Shown piece by piece: positions 21,060 to 32,530 of a stretch of DNA of 64,000 nt (positions within the stretch are counted from its first letter, which is position 1; each line of letters begins with the position of its first letter). The DNA comes from Linepithema humile (Eukaryota; Arthropoda; Insecta; Hymenoptera; Formicidae), in NCBI RefSeq assembly GCF_040581485.1, contig NC_090129.1, forward strand, positions 3,272,501 through 3,336,500. The letters are read 5' to 3'. Position numbers and translations under genes: made by a program. The notes below the pieces were generated by a model. The model saw only the letters and a list, made by a program, of their open reading frames with translations, ran no database searches and had not been told where the DNA came from.

Positions 21060-21300
21060 CGTTATGAATTGAAAATACGCCGCTGTATTTAATTTTTATA
21101 AATTCGGTAAACGTGACGTTAAAAGGCTCTCGAGTGCTCCATTATGATTTAAATCCAAATTATCTTCTATTGTGGCGGTAACTTCACTGAATTAACTATA
21201 ATTTAACTTATGAAATTTCGAACGATTATAGTGTCGGAAACTTTCGTCGCGCACTGCTTTCGTCGGGCAAGCGTACTGCTGCCCAAGACGAAAGAGCTCG
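21060..21300 (-). pseudogene. Array unit 17, truncated
   Basis: Block A (CGCGCACTGCTTTCGTCGGG, about 21256-21275) and a leader like that of unit 16 are present, followed by an ATG that runs only MEHSRAF before a stop. No domain follows. It marks the right end of the array. Confidence 0.5.
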
Positions 21301-21419
21301 CTGGCAATATAAACGGTGACGTCATTTCCAGTTTAGCAAATACTGAGAATCATCGAAATAAAGAAAACACTACAGTCCAACGAAATCGAACAGAATAAAT
21401 ACCATTTATACCTGACTGA

Positions 21420-23411
21420 TTTTCCAACCTTAAATTCGAGAAGTTATACTTCGCGAAATACAATATTCTGCATTGATTGTAGAAAAAAATCCTTTAACGT
21501 CCTGCAACGATATTACGTTGAATGAAAGATAATACGCGACGTCGCCTCCTTTTCCGTGTCCGTTTTGCGGATTAATAATTTGCATTTACAAATGAAACGA
21601 CACGAGCGTTAAATTAAAATGCATAACGTACACGTATGCAGATATTGGATTTGACAAATCCGATTTCGCGGCTGGCGCGTGCATCGGTGTAACGGGCTTC
21701 AAAGATTGATTTTCGTCCGCATTCAAATTTTTCATTCCTGCCAATGCCGCGTCCAATTCCGAAACGTTAAAATGAACGAACGATTGACGCGAATGCTTGC
21801 TCCTGAAAATCCGGGGATGACATAAAGGTATGAAAAAAAAAAAAAGAGGATCTATATCCTACAACGATTTTTGAATTCGGAGGGATAAAAAAAAAGGCGC
21901 GCGCGCGCGCGCGATCACCGCGACGTGATAATCCGCGCTGATCCGACGGCCGCGCTTTTAATTCCTAATCAGTCGGAGCGCAGTCCCAAATCGTATATCT
22001 CACGGGCTTTTTTTCTCCCACCTGTGTTCCTGGCGGAAAAGTAATCGGGCGTCCTTCATTTTCTTCGCTTCTCCTAAGTTTTCTATTTAGCGGGAGACGA
22101 GCGAGAGCCGCGAGCGCTCTCCCGCAAATTATAATCCGCATTGTGTACGGGGCTGCGGATCGGTGTTTGCCAGGATGTGAGTTTGGCGGGAGGAGAGGAG
22201 GGGGGGGGAGGGGGGAGGGGAGATGGATGTCGTGCAGATGCAGTGAGACTGACAGGCGAAGCCTTTAACGAGCGGCGCGTGCAAACTCGTTGCAGTGAGT
22301 AATTTCGGCGCTTCCCCGATCGGTCTCGATGTCGCTCGATGATCTTCGACGCGCGATCGAGTGACGTGGATAGAGCGCGTGCTCGATGATATTTCATCAT
22401 TCGTTCGCAATATAATTTAATTGAACTTTATCTCGAGCTGCGAATCATTAAAACGATTCCGCGCTAACAATAATTACTTTATTGCGAGAAATTAAAATTT
22501 AGATATATAATTGAAATTAAAAAGAAAAAAATAAGCAAACAAGCTCGATAAATCCGAGCGTGATGAGTTGTTGTTTGCTGGAAGCACTTAATGAGATTCG
22601 AATTTGTGTTTAATGATTGAGATAAAAGCCTTAATGATTCAGATGATATTAACGATTAACTTAATGATTAAGATGAAAACTTCTCGATTAGATTAGATCC
22701 AAGCGTGGCGATATCGCGTACATTGTATCGAAAGTAAACAACAAGATTAATTCAAGAGTTTAACGTTTCAATCGCCGGTTTGCGGTCGTTAAGCGAAACT
22801 TTATCGCATAAAAAAACCAGCGGCATATAAATCACGCTAACTATGTAAAGTATCGACCGTTAAACAAGAAAAAAACTCCCCGCGAAAAAGTCTTTCGAGA
22901 CGCACGCACACTCGCGTAAATTAATTATCGCCGTTACATCACACGGTCGCGTTCGGCGAGCGAAAGTTTCGTAGAAGAATTTTTCGAGGTACGCTCCTTT
23001 TACTCACTGCAAGCGTGATTTCAGAGAAACAGGACATCAAAATACAAAACAAGCGACAATACAGATAAAAAAAAACGTTTCCGAGGCGGCCGACCTCGAT
23101 CGTGTAAAAGTATTCCTGATAGAAGTACATGCTCCGTTTAATAACGTTTTCAGTCAGCTAACGATATTTCATCTTATCAAAAGCCACGACACAAAGCAAT
23201 CGCCAATAAATATAAAATCACACAACTCCGCCATGACTGCAAGCAATATTTTTCAATCATTTGCAATTATTTGATTTTAAATTATTGAAAAATATCGCAC
23301 ACAATTTCAATTGCAATTTGACGAGAAATATCGCCGAGACACAGGAATACTTTTACCAGCCTTTAGTAAAATTCGACCCTGACCGGGACGCCGGACCGGG
23401 CCGATACTTAC
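21420..23411. other. Intron remainder, GC-richer, no gene
   Basis: Includes a (GC)9-type run (about 21897-21914), a long G-rich tract (22199-22222), a hairpin GCGGGAGA...TCTCCCGC (22090-22125), and AT-rich sequence from 22420 on. Overlapping proline- and arginine-rich frames at 22083-22410 are a by-product of the G-rich tract. Confidence 0.55.
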
Positions 23412-23565
23412 GTGGGTGCGAAGGGATGCAAGGCCGTGGCCGCAGCTGCGGCTGCGAGTGGCCCAGGATTCCTGGCTAGGGCTAGTGCGGCTGCACCAGT
23501 CGGGAATGCTGCTCTCGCCGCTCCAACTCGGCCGCGCTGTATGGCGACTCCTCTAAGTGCCGCGG
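23412..23565 (-). CDS. Rbfox1: RBFOX-like RNA-binding protein, Ala-rich exon with RGVAIQRGR
   Basis: A 154-nt minus-strand exon with acceptor TTGTTCCAG and a consensus donor CAC|GTAAGTA. Two leading bases plus 50 codons give AALRGVAIQRGRVGAARAAF followed by an Ala/Leu-rich stretch ending HPFAP. The two remaining bases plus one base from the exon at 5646-5709 make a Thr codon, so these exons join in frame. The RG-rich part after an Ala run resembles the post-RRM region of vertebrate RBFOX, which has an AAYRGAHLRGRGR-like segment. RBFOX proteins bind UGCAUG and control splicing in neurons and muscle. The RRM itself is not in view, so the family name remains an inference; Ala/RG-rich tails also occur in other RRM proteins. 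An internal acceptor (CACTTAG|A, exon start 23552) would change the incoming phase. Confidence 0.65.
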
Positions 23566-26500
23566 CTGGAACAACACACGCGATACGCGCGCACATGCCA
23601 ATTACACGCAAAGGTCGCCTACCTCGGGGAGGTCTTATACGTCGCTATCGGCCATCGCATCATCAGGACGCCAGGTTGCACTTCGGGGAACCGCGGCGCA
23701 CGTCGACAGCCACAGCGAGACGGGGGTTTCGCCCGGCTTCATTTCGATCCGTCGATAAATAAAAGGGCGGTATTCCGCTTGGGAGTTGGTTTCGAGCGTT
23801 TCGAAAATTCACCGTTGAACGGGGAATTTGGCGGGATAAAAATTTTCCGACGCGTTCCGAAAAATTCTTATTCACTGACCAATTAATTCGACAAACTCGT
23901 AGCGCGAAATCGGTCTAAAATTATTTGATTGAATTTCCCTTTTCCATCCGTGAACTATCGCACCTTCATGATTTCAAATTTCAACGATAGCATTTCTTGG
24001 CAGATAAAAATTTACTTTCTTTATTTTTTAACTAAATATATATGAAATGTATTTTATGGACAAGATTTATATTCTCTTTCGTACAGATTTTTAAGAAATA
24101 AGATTTCGTTTTTCGTCTATATTTCAAAAATTTAGTTAATTAAGAAGTCCGTCAAGTTCTCTCAATTTTTATTATCAAAAATCGAATTAAATTTTATCAA
24201 AAAATTTATGATAAAATTTAATACTTTTGAAATGTACATACAATGAACGCTTTAAGAAAGAAAGGAAACGATAATTTATAGATGGAATAAGAGATCCCTG
24301 ACTTTTAATGCAAAAAACAAGCACGATTCATCGACAAACATATTTGACTTCTGCCTTTGACGTGAGAAAACTGTAGCACGAGCAGAAAATTTTACTCTTT
24401 TGTCAAGAATTGACTTTAAGAGATTGTGCTCGAGAAGTAAATACAAACGCGAAAAACACAAGCCGACGGCGAAAAAAGAAAAAGAGAAAGTGGCGAGGAT
24501 AGAGAAATGCGAAGCGATCGACTTTGGAGAACCGAAAATAGAGAAACCATCGTCTCTGCACTGCCTGCGGTTGACACTCAGGAGTGACTTGAAGCGGAAG
24601 AAATGGCTGCAACTTCGGGAAACAAAGTTCATTCCGAAGAAAATATTCTTTCGCAAGTCGATCAATTTTTATCATCGGAACGAGTTTCTGCCGCAGTTTC
24701 TTTCGACATAAATAGACGACTGATTTCCGCGCGTAGCGCATTCGCACGTTTTAAAGCGGCAGTGCTCGTCGTGCTCGCGATTCAAAATCGTCAATGCCTC
24801 GAAGAGCAGTGTTGGCGGCTGCGTCGACTGTATTCGGCTGATGAAAAACCGAGATTTTCGCGAACATCTGACGAAATCGAGAAGGCGATGAAAAGGAGAG
24901 GTGCGAAGATCGCGAAATAGGCAATGCCAATACAGGATATTTTGCAAGGACGATCGTCTATTTGCTTCGTCTCTATGCGGAAGTTCCGAAAGGAATATTT
25001 TCGCGATGAAGCTGAATGGTTGACGACGTGAATGTCGACTCGATCCGTCCACATTGCGGAGCAACCGCGGTTGCATGATCGACGCTCGACTTCGAAAGAG
25101 GGAAGAAAGGCCACGGCGCGCGATGCGCAGATCCGGGGGAGCTGACGATGCACAACGCGGCTGCCTGGGCTTTCTTGCCGTCAGTTATGCATTTCAAATT
25201 CGCGGCAGCGAGCTTCGCTTGCTGAATTTCGACGAGGTTGTGGAAATATTAATCGACCTCTGTATTTTCAGAGCAAGAAAAAAACTATTATTACACACTT
25301 GCGCATTGCAAAACGATGAAAAACCGAAATTTGCGAAAGTAACGAAGAAACATATCGGAAGCAAGAAGATAAAGCTCCTTGATTAGGAATACACTTGCAG
25401 TTGGATGACGGTTTAATATTTTTCAGAAATGCTGAGATACTTCTCGAAATTGCAAAAATATTGCAGTTATTGCAGAAATATAAACAGAATGTTGATATTG
25501 CAAAAATGGTAAAATCACCTAAATCGGTTTATCGATATCACTAAACAACGGTTGCAATTTTCCAGATAATGTGGCCAATAATTTATCGGGCTATCGTGGC
25601 AGATTGTAATTTTGAAATATTTCTTAATTTATGTTTTTAGCGCTGATAGATGATATGACTCTGAAAGATCGATTACGAATAGGTAACCTTGATGGATGGA
25701 TGTTGACTTTAATGAATACCCGTTGTTCTGACGGAGACGACAAATGACGTTGAGTTATCGACAGATTCTCGACAAGGGAGAAAAAAAAGTCGGAAAAACA
25801 AATTCAGTGAAGAAGCCTTTTTATCTTCGGTTGGTCCAAGACGGAGCAATAAAAACTGCCTACCTTTTCATCGGCACCAAGTCATCTCGTTCGGATCAGC
25901 TGCTGAGCGATTCAACAAGTGCTTTCTCTCATTTATACAATTCGCTTTGAATAATATTCACCTTGAAGAGAATGAATATTCGTTAAAAAGTGGTTATTTT
26001 ACTTGTAATTGTTTTTTTGTTTCTTAGAAATATTTTCAAGTGCATTCAAAATTTGTTCACTCCAATTAGTGCTTTCTTTGTATCACGAAAATATATGCTT
26101 AATTTCTCCGCACAAAATCAAGTAGCTAAACAAAATTTTTTACGAAATCTTTTTGCAGAACATGCTCTTATTTCTACTTCTATAGAAGAGCAGACGATTT
26201 GGAAGTAAAATAAAATTATTTTACGTATACTTTCTTATATGAATAAAATAATCACAAATTTATATCTCTTCAAAGTGTTAATAATAAAAATTATACACAA
26301 GGTATAATAGATGTATGCACTGTTGTTAGGCTAGTGGGTTCAATCGTATACGAGCGGCACATCAACAGCATCCTCAACAGACAACTACCTACTGTGCATG
26401 TAACGCGCGTGAATGTTAGCGCAAACCAAACGAAAGTTAACACGATCAACACGACGTGGGTGGTTAATAGTCGGCTCGATCGCCGGTTATCTAAAGGCGG

Positions 26501-27763
26501 GTCAAGAGCGTGATGCAGAAATAGCAGGCGCATTCCAAAAAGAAGAGGGTGGTTTATAATGGGACCGTGTGTTACACAAACCGCAATCGCAGACTCCATT
26601 TTCCTGCAGGCTCGCGTGATCTGTGGCGCAGAATTATCCGCATTGCTAGTGTTTCTATAATATCGACAACATTCACATTAATTTTTCTTTTTTCACTTTA
26701 AATCAGAGATGGCACATTTTCGAAAACCGTTTTGGGTGCTTGATACTCCGACTTCGTTACGCGCACGGCCGACCACAATCGATTCATCCCAAATGCGAAT
26801 TTAAAAGCCAGTCGGACCAGAACGAACCGCTGTCTTCGGCCGAATTTTACGAGTGCGCGTGACACGCCAATTAACGGCTATTAATTAATCGACTGCGCAC
26901 GCGGTGGCAGATCGCCCGATGCGCCGCCAGCCCGGAGGAAATTCAAATTTATGGAAATACGCTTCCAACGATAACGCGTCCACCAAAGAACCGAGAGATT
27001 ACACTCGTGTACAATGAAAACGTTGAATAACGCTGTTGCAAGTTTAATCGAACTGTTTGCCATTTGAAATTATACTACATTTCACGCGCATCAATCGGTA
27101 TAATTTTCGCGATAGCGGAACTTTGCCGTCAAACCGTGTGTTGTAAATTCCGCGCTATCGTATGGAAATACGAATAATTTAATCGGAAACCAATAAGCCT
27201 ACGAATTAAATATTAGCTCTCCATCTGAAATATTGTTCGAACTCGAGTGTTTTCATTTCGTATGTTTCGACTGTTTTATTTCTTCACGGAGTAACCGTCG
27301 ACAATATTTTTTTAAAAATTTCTAAACTTTTCAAATTTTAATATATTATTATTGTTATATCGAAATAATGAAAAAAATCGTCGATTCATTATGAATTTTA
27401 TGTGTTGAGTTTGAATTGATTTTGGAATTTAATGGAAAACAGCTAGCAGAAATCCATGCGATTGTTTCCGGCCACAAATCGACTCTCGCCCGAAACGAGA
27501 ACTCCCTAAACAGCTGAAGGATTGACTAATCAGGCGAAAAAACATCGACATATATGCGTGCCCTAAGGAGGAAACGACATGTATATATACGTATAAAAAG
27601 AAGGAAGGAGGAAAACGTGTTCGTCCAAAAACTAGCATCAATGCAACAACCATGGCGGAGCATTCGGGGTGGTGGTTTTGCGGTTCGTGCACAAGTGAAT
27701 ATTCAAGGAGTTTCTTTCCACTCTGTGTGCTACACTGTCGATACGAGTACATCGAGAAGAGGA

Positions 27764-27767
27764 AGAA

Positions 27768-27798
<31 letters not shown>

Positions 27799-27803
27799 GA
27801 GAG
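27764..27803. repeat. (GA)n microsatellite
   Basis: GA/GAAA repeats; they explain the Arg/Glu-rich and Ser/Leu-rich open frames across them. Confidence 0.9.
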
Positions 27804-28301
27804 ATAGGTAGTAACATTAATAATCGAGTAGTAGAAGAGATACAAGTGAATACGAGGGGAGGGACAGAGGTGAAGATGCGGGAAAAACGGTCGTTCGTCA
27901 GATACGCGTTCTCGTGATTGCTCGATATCGGATTTACGCTGGTTTCGCCGAGAAATGTACCAAGAAACAATAAGAATTTCAGCTGGAAATATGTTTTAGT
28001 AGCGCGAGTGCGATAAGAAAAACACGCGCGAAATAGCGCTTGGCGGTAAACTCACGCGATTTAACCGGCACGAATTGAAAACGCATATTATCGTGGCACG
28101 AGTCTTGTTTTAAATAAATACGCGGATATTTCGTGATTCGCCGCAACTCGTAATGGAGTCATAATGGGATCTATCTCTCCCCGGGGAAAAATATCCCGAC
28201 GATTAAAAATGAAACGACGCCCGCGGTGCGATTAACTCGCGCTGATGCACTTCGGCCGACTAGCGGCGGATGCGATTTGCTTCACGCACGTTCGACTCTT
28301 G

Positions 28302-28309
<8 letters not shown>

Positions 28310-28335
<26 letters not shown>
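28310..28335. repeat. Poly(A) tract
   Basis: About 26 A residues; no gene remnant before it was recognised. Confidence 0.85.
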
Positions 28336-29197
28336 GAACGTAAAAGAATATAATTTTGTACGCGATAAAAGTTAATAAGCGCGTAATAATGTCATCGCAT
28401 TGATGCTCACAATAGCAAACGTTTTAAAGATTGCCGGTAAAATTTAAGTGAATTCCGTAGTTGAAATGTACAGCTTTCAAAGAAAACCAGATAGCGCGCA
28501 AGCGAAAATTACGCTATCTCTCACAACCACAACGAGACCGTTTTTACGGGCGAAATCTCGACTCTACTTCGCGGATTACTCATAGTCTGGCATTGGCCAG
28601 AAGAAAACCCGGAAAAGGACCTTTCTTCTCGCGCAAATCGCGTTGCACAAAACCGGAGCTCGCACATAGATCTCCCCGGAACCGGGAATTTTTGCCAAGC
28701 TCGATGCAATCGACCTAATTACGGCGAAGTGAGCGAGAAGGAAGAGAGCTCTCACGATCGCGCGGTCTCTGAACGACGATAGAGAAGGGAACGGGCGCAT
28801 TTGAAACACCAGGTCAGATTGAAACAATTCTGCTATCCGGCATTACAACAGAAAGCTTTCAGTTTGTTTTTCGCGTTTATCGAAAGCGAATTTTCGCATT
28901 TTCGAGAAACGTTAAAAAAAAAAAAAAAAAATAAATAAATAAATAAATAAAAGGAAATAAAAACCGAAGCACATTTCCGTTGCGATGCAAGATATTTTAT
29001 GTTGTCCGAATCTGCGCTCCCGATGCTCGATTACGCCCTTTCTTCGCGACAATAGGAAACGCGCGCAATGACAGGGTGAGGATCGATCGGGGTGGATGAT
29101 GTTCGTGCTCGTTTATATGCTTATCGTTTGCGTATACACATGTATGTCTCATGTGTGTCACGGTATGCGGTGGATAGGATCTTGGTTCAATCAGTAC

Positions 29198-29345
29198 CTC
29201 CGTCTCGCCGCCGCCCTGGGTGCAAGGACGAGCGGTGCAGCTGCAGGCGATGGGGTCACCGCGGCCGCGGCGACCGCTGCAGCTGCGGCTGCCGATGGCG
29301 CCGCCGCTCCGAGCCAGCTCCACGGCATGGCCGGCAACCTGTATC
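29198..29345 (-). CDS. Candidate Ala-rich exon upstream of the RBFOX exon
   Basis: On the minus strand ACAAAAACAG precedes 148 nt, followed by GAG|GTACTG. A CTAAC branch-site-like motif lies about 18 nt upstream of the acceptor. One frame stays open and reads AMPWSWLGAAAPSAAAAAA and further Ala/Pro-rich residues. The vertebrate RBFOX region before its RG segment reads AMPGFPYPAA followed by an Ala run, which is suggestive. Its outgoing phase fits the 23.4-kb exon only through the internal acceptor at 23552, which weakens the case. The plus strand is also open (Ala-rich, ending in PVFVTDR then stop) with an acceptor-like TTCAATCAG, so even the strand is uncertain. Confidence 0.3.
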
Positions 29346-32300
29346 CTGTTTTTGTCACAGACCGTTAGTGCGTTTGTGTCTCGCCGCCGTAATCGTAACG
29401 GCGGGCGCGTGTCTTAATCCACTCCTTCGCTCGTGAAATTTCGGCGCGCCACGTCGCGTCCGGCAGTCGGTTAAGCGACCGCGCGACTCGAGCGATTTGA
29501 TCAAGTTTGTCATCAACGAACTAGCGTCGTTGCTTAAAATCTTTTCACATAAAAGAATTCTTTTTTAGAAAAAGCAATAATTATTTCTGTAAATTTCTCT
29601 AGAATTTTGCAGCACTGTTCTTTAATTTAAATATTTATAAAAGTATAATCGTAAAATGAAATATATTTGATAAATATATAAAATAAATAACTTGTTAATA
29701 ATTTAAATTCAATTGCTGGTACTTGCCAGACTGGCGAACGTGTCACAGCTGTATTTTTGCGGGAGTGGATTAAAGCCTGGGAATTTTAGGCCTCGCGAAG
29801 TACTTTTTCATTAATCGTATAAGCCAATTTTTGTGACAACAATATTTCGTGAACATTCAGAATTATCACGGTATTAATTTTGACGTTGTGAATAATTGGC
29901 AGATTAATTCGGATGCGATTTGGATGGCTCGTAAAATATTGTTGTCAACTAAAATTACGTGTTGCGCAGAGAAACAATTTTCGAGCGATTATTTTTACCA
30001 AGTAATTTTGTGAATTTCACGTTAAAATTGTTTCGAGCTGAAGCGTTTATCTGCGCAACAAAACGACGTTTCATCGCAAATATATCTTATTCTATTTAGA
30101 ATATTTATAGACGGATAATGGCATTTTCGGTGTCAGTTAGCGAGTTTTTCTTCGTACCATGAAAAAACACTTTTTGCTGCCGCTATAATTAAGTTGCATG
30201 AATTGGTATACATTTCTACCAAAAATCTTCATTCAACTTATTTTTCGCTGCACTTAGCAAAATATTTTCAAAAAAAAAAAAAAAAGATATAAGCTTTTAT
30301 CATTTTTTATCGTCGTCTACGTGTTATCACATAATCCCATATTCGTGTAAATTCAAGTTGATGAGTTGGGATAATAACGTTTGGTATAAATGATCAATGT
30401 CTGACTGTGCAAATTGTTTGCAATTCAAACAATCTAATTTGAACTCAAATTCCGCCTCATTTTGTAGACTCGGGATGAAATCACTCGATATCATTGGAGT
30501 TTCGGGAGGTATAAGTGGATACAAAAATAATTCAAGTGACAGCCTCGTGTATTGCGATAAATTTTTACCCGCAGTTAATGTACCCTCGAAGTGCCGTTCG
30601 AGACGCGTGATTCTAAAATGTGACATTCTTTAAAAATTATTACTAGCGCAATTAACGTAATCGCACGTAATTGTAACATCATGATTACCCGAATTACGCG
30701 AATTAGGCAACCGGGAAAATGTTCGGAGACATTTGCTTGTTGTTTCGCCGCATGACGTAACGTAATGCGAATGTAACGAGAAAGAGATTGCGCGATAAAT
30801 TTAATCCTCGCGAGCAAAAATAGAAGTTCAGTAAGGAGCATATTATGCGTTTCATTAACTTCGGTTAATTTTAAGTTTTAACATTAATCACCGCATTTTC
30901 TGCAGTAATTATCTCTTCTTGTAACAAAATTATCTCTTTCAATATACGAAATAGGCAAACAATTTAATTATAATTAAAATTAAACGTGGTAATTTGATGA
31001 AATGAGTAATAGGAAAATTATTTATCGGAAAAATGCGCATCTCGGATAATAATAGTACATTATTAATTATTTATTTAAACGAGAGATAGAGAAAATACGC
31101 GAGATCTAGACTAATTTAGGGCTTCGAACTTTGAATATTCTAAACCAAATATTCAATAATTATTAATTACATTGATATACCTGAATATTCAATACATTGG
31201 CATATACCGGCCGATAATATTCTCTAAATATTTTATCACGGTTCACTGATCCCGATACTGAACCCGATAAGACGAGTCCCGCTGCTGTACCTCGAACGAC
31301 CAGCAATAGATATGATCAGGCAAAGAGGATTAATTCCGCCGTGACGGACAAGATGAAGCTTATGCAAAGCTCGCGGATCGACTCGTTAAGGCAAACAGAT
31401 TTATTGCGTTCTCGAAAGTTCTGAACTTTTCTGAAGCTTCGTTAAAATCGTACGACGTGAAGAAAAAAAAAAAGAAAAAAAAAAGAAGGCCGCGAAAAAA
31501 CCGAGAGGCGAGATTTAATTGCGGTTGCGAGTCGGTGTGAATTGCCGAACGCGATATCCGGTGGCGGTGAATCGAACACGGATTTTTAATTCCGCTGCGC
31601 GATCGCGTGTATAGATCTCACGCAAAGCCGCTTCTCGAGCGCCGGCTTCTCGTTAGGACTCCCGATGCTGTTTCCGATACGGGGATTTATTAAATTCCGC
31701 TATATACGCGTCTGATTGCTAATTCGATGAATCGGGTAATCGGCCTGTTTAGCCGCTCTGCCGTGCATGAAACTCGCCATCTCGCTGCGAGCGATTCACG
31801 ATTATAACGCGCAAGTCCTTTAACTATTCATATCGTAATAGCACTCTGACCGTTTTGCCGAGCTGATTAACGATAAAATAATTGCCAAGTAGTCGCGGTA
31901 ATAATCTTTTTATGATCACGTTTGCGCAATTTGTTTAATTAAAAGTAAAATATTAAATACTATTTCTATTTATTCGCGCATTCTAAAAAATATTTCACGG
32001 CAAATAGAGTTTTTTTTTCTATTTAATACTTGAAAAAATATGCGCGTAAGATTAATAAAGTCCGAAATGTTTTAATATTTGCGCGATAAAATGTCGTGTA
32101 TCATTATATGAATTTGCACTTATATTTTTTAATATATGCAAAAAGAGTGCACATGTTACATAATGATTTGAAAAAAATGTAGTTGCTAATAATTAATAAG
32201 CGAAATTTGTAAATTCTCCGTAACTCGCGCGGAAAGAAGTCGGGAATGAATTATCGCGAATTCCGGGGGTTGTTGATGAAGATCGCAGTTCGGTGCACGC

Positions 32301-32508
32301 TGCGGCTAACGTATTGTTAATTATCGTTCATTTTTCATGATAGTTTATTTGGTAAACGACCGCGAGGTGTATGTTTAGCCGAGGGTGCATGAGCGAAATA
32401 TTAATTACGATATTACTCGCTGATTTATTGCCAATCAACGCGGTGCCATTCGCGCGTAATTGCATATTTGATTTTCGATATAATTTTATACACAACTGCG
32501 CATTTGCG

Positions 32509-32530
32509 CCGCGCGTGTATACACGCGCGG
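32509..32530. repeat. Perfect 22-bp palindrome
   Basis: CCGCGCGTGTA and its exact reverse complement with no spacer. No known element recognised. Confidence 0.85.

Larger units (their letters stand above)
6020..21420 (-). repeat. Array of about 17 diverged units, order C - B - HTH ORF - A promoter
   Basis: Three non-coding blocks recur with a small minus-strand ORF between B and A. Block C (GATAATCTCGCTTT..., then GATAAAC and TTTGTTTTATGCG) is seen at about 6150-6260, 14180-14370, 15520-15670, 17085-17255 and 19095-19255. Block B (AAATGCGAATTCGCGTT and relatives) is seen at about 6270-6480, 6900-7010, 14455-14620, 17340-17500 and 19340-19450, and in every young unit. Block A (GCGCACTGCTTT..., then AAGCGATTTCTAG) is seen at about 6595-6680, 7400-7480, 15230-15295, 15985-16045, 16655-16717, 17915-17972, 19575-19640, 20135-20200, 20540-20600 and 21235-21290, and in every young unit. 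Some units have lost one block or the ORF. The repeats are visible by direct comparison; the number 17 is approximate. Confidence 0.85.
5710..23411 (-). other. 17.7-kb intron of the RBFOX-like gene containing the HTH mini-gene array
   Basis: The sequence lies between two exons that are compatible in phase. From about 6.0 to 21.4 kb it is occupied by diverged and young copies of one repeat unit (separate entries). The remainder, 5710-5990 and 21420-23411, is ordinary intron-like DNA. It includes a (GC)n run near 21897-21914, a G-rich tract at 22199-22222 and a short hairpin at 22090-22125. The nested ORFs lie on the same strand as the host gene, so they would also be present in the host pre-mRNA. 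Confidence 0.6.
23566..29197. other. Intron, no confirmed gene; several unexplained open frames
   Basis: Mostly AT-rich, with a short inverted repeat at about 24190-24226 (ATTAAATTTTATCA and its complement). At 24270-25390 several overlapping frames are open on both strands (up to 134 residues), and at 26291-26599 a 102-residue minus-strand frame is open; none has a recognised domain or splice context. A GA repeat lies at 27764-27803 and poly-A tracts at 28310-28335 and about 28914-28931. Confidence 0.5.

Noticed and set aside
6020..21420. CRISPR or satellite explanation of the array
   Set aside because: The unit is about 1 kb with ORF and promoter structure, and the units differ mainly inside the ORF; this is neither a CRISPR array nor a simple satellite.
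26291..26599. 102-residue minus-strand frame (MESAIAVCVTHG...)
   Set aside because: It looks somewhat protein-like but has no recognised family, no promoter-like or splice context and no second copy; left unassigned.
30327..30633. Overlapping frames on both strands near 30.4 kb
   Set aside because: Both are open over the same bases and neither matches a known family or has splice borders; at most one could be real and I cannot choose.
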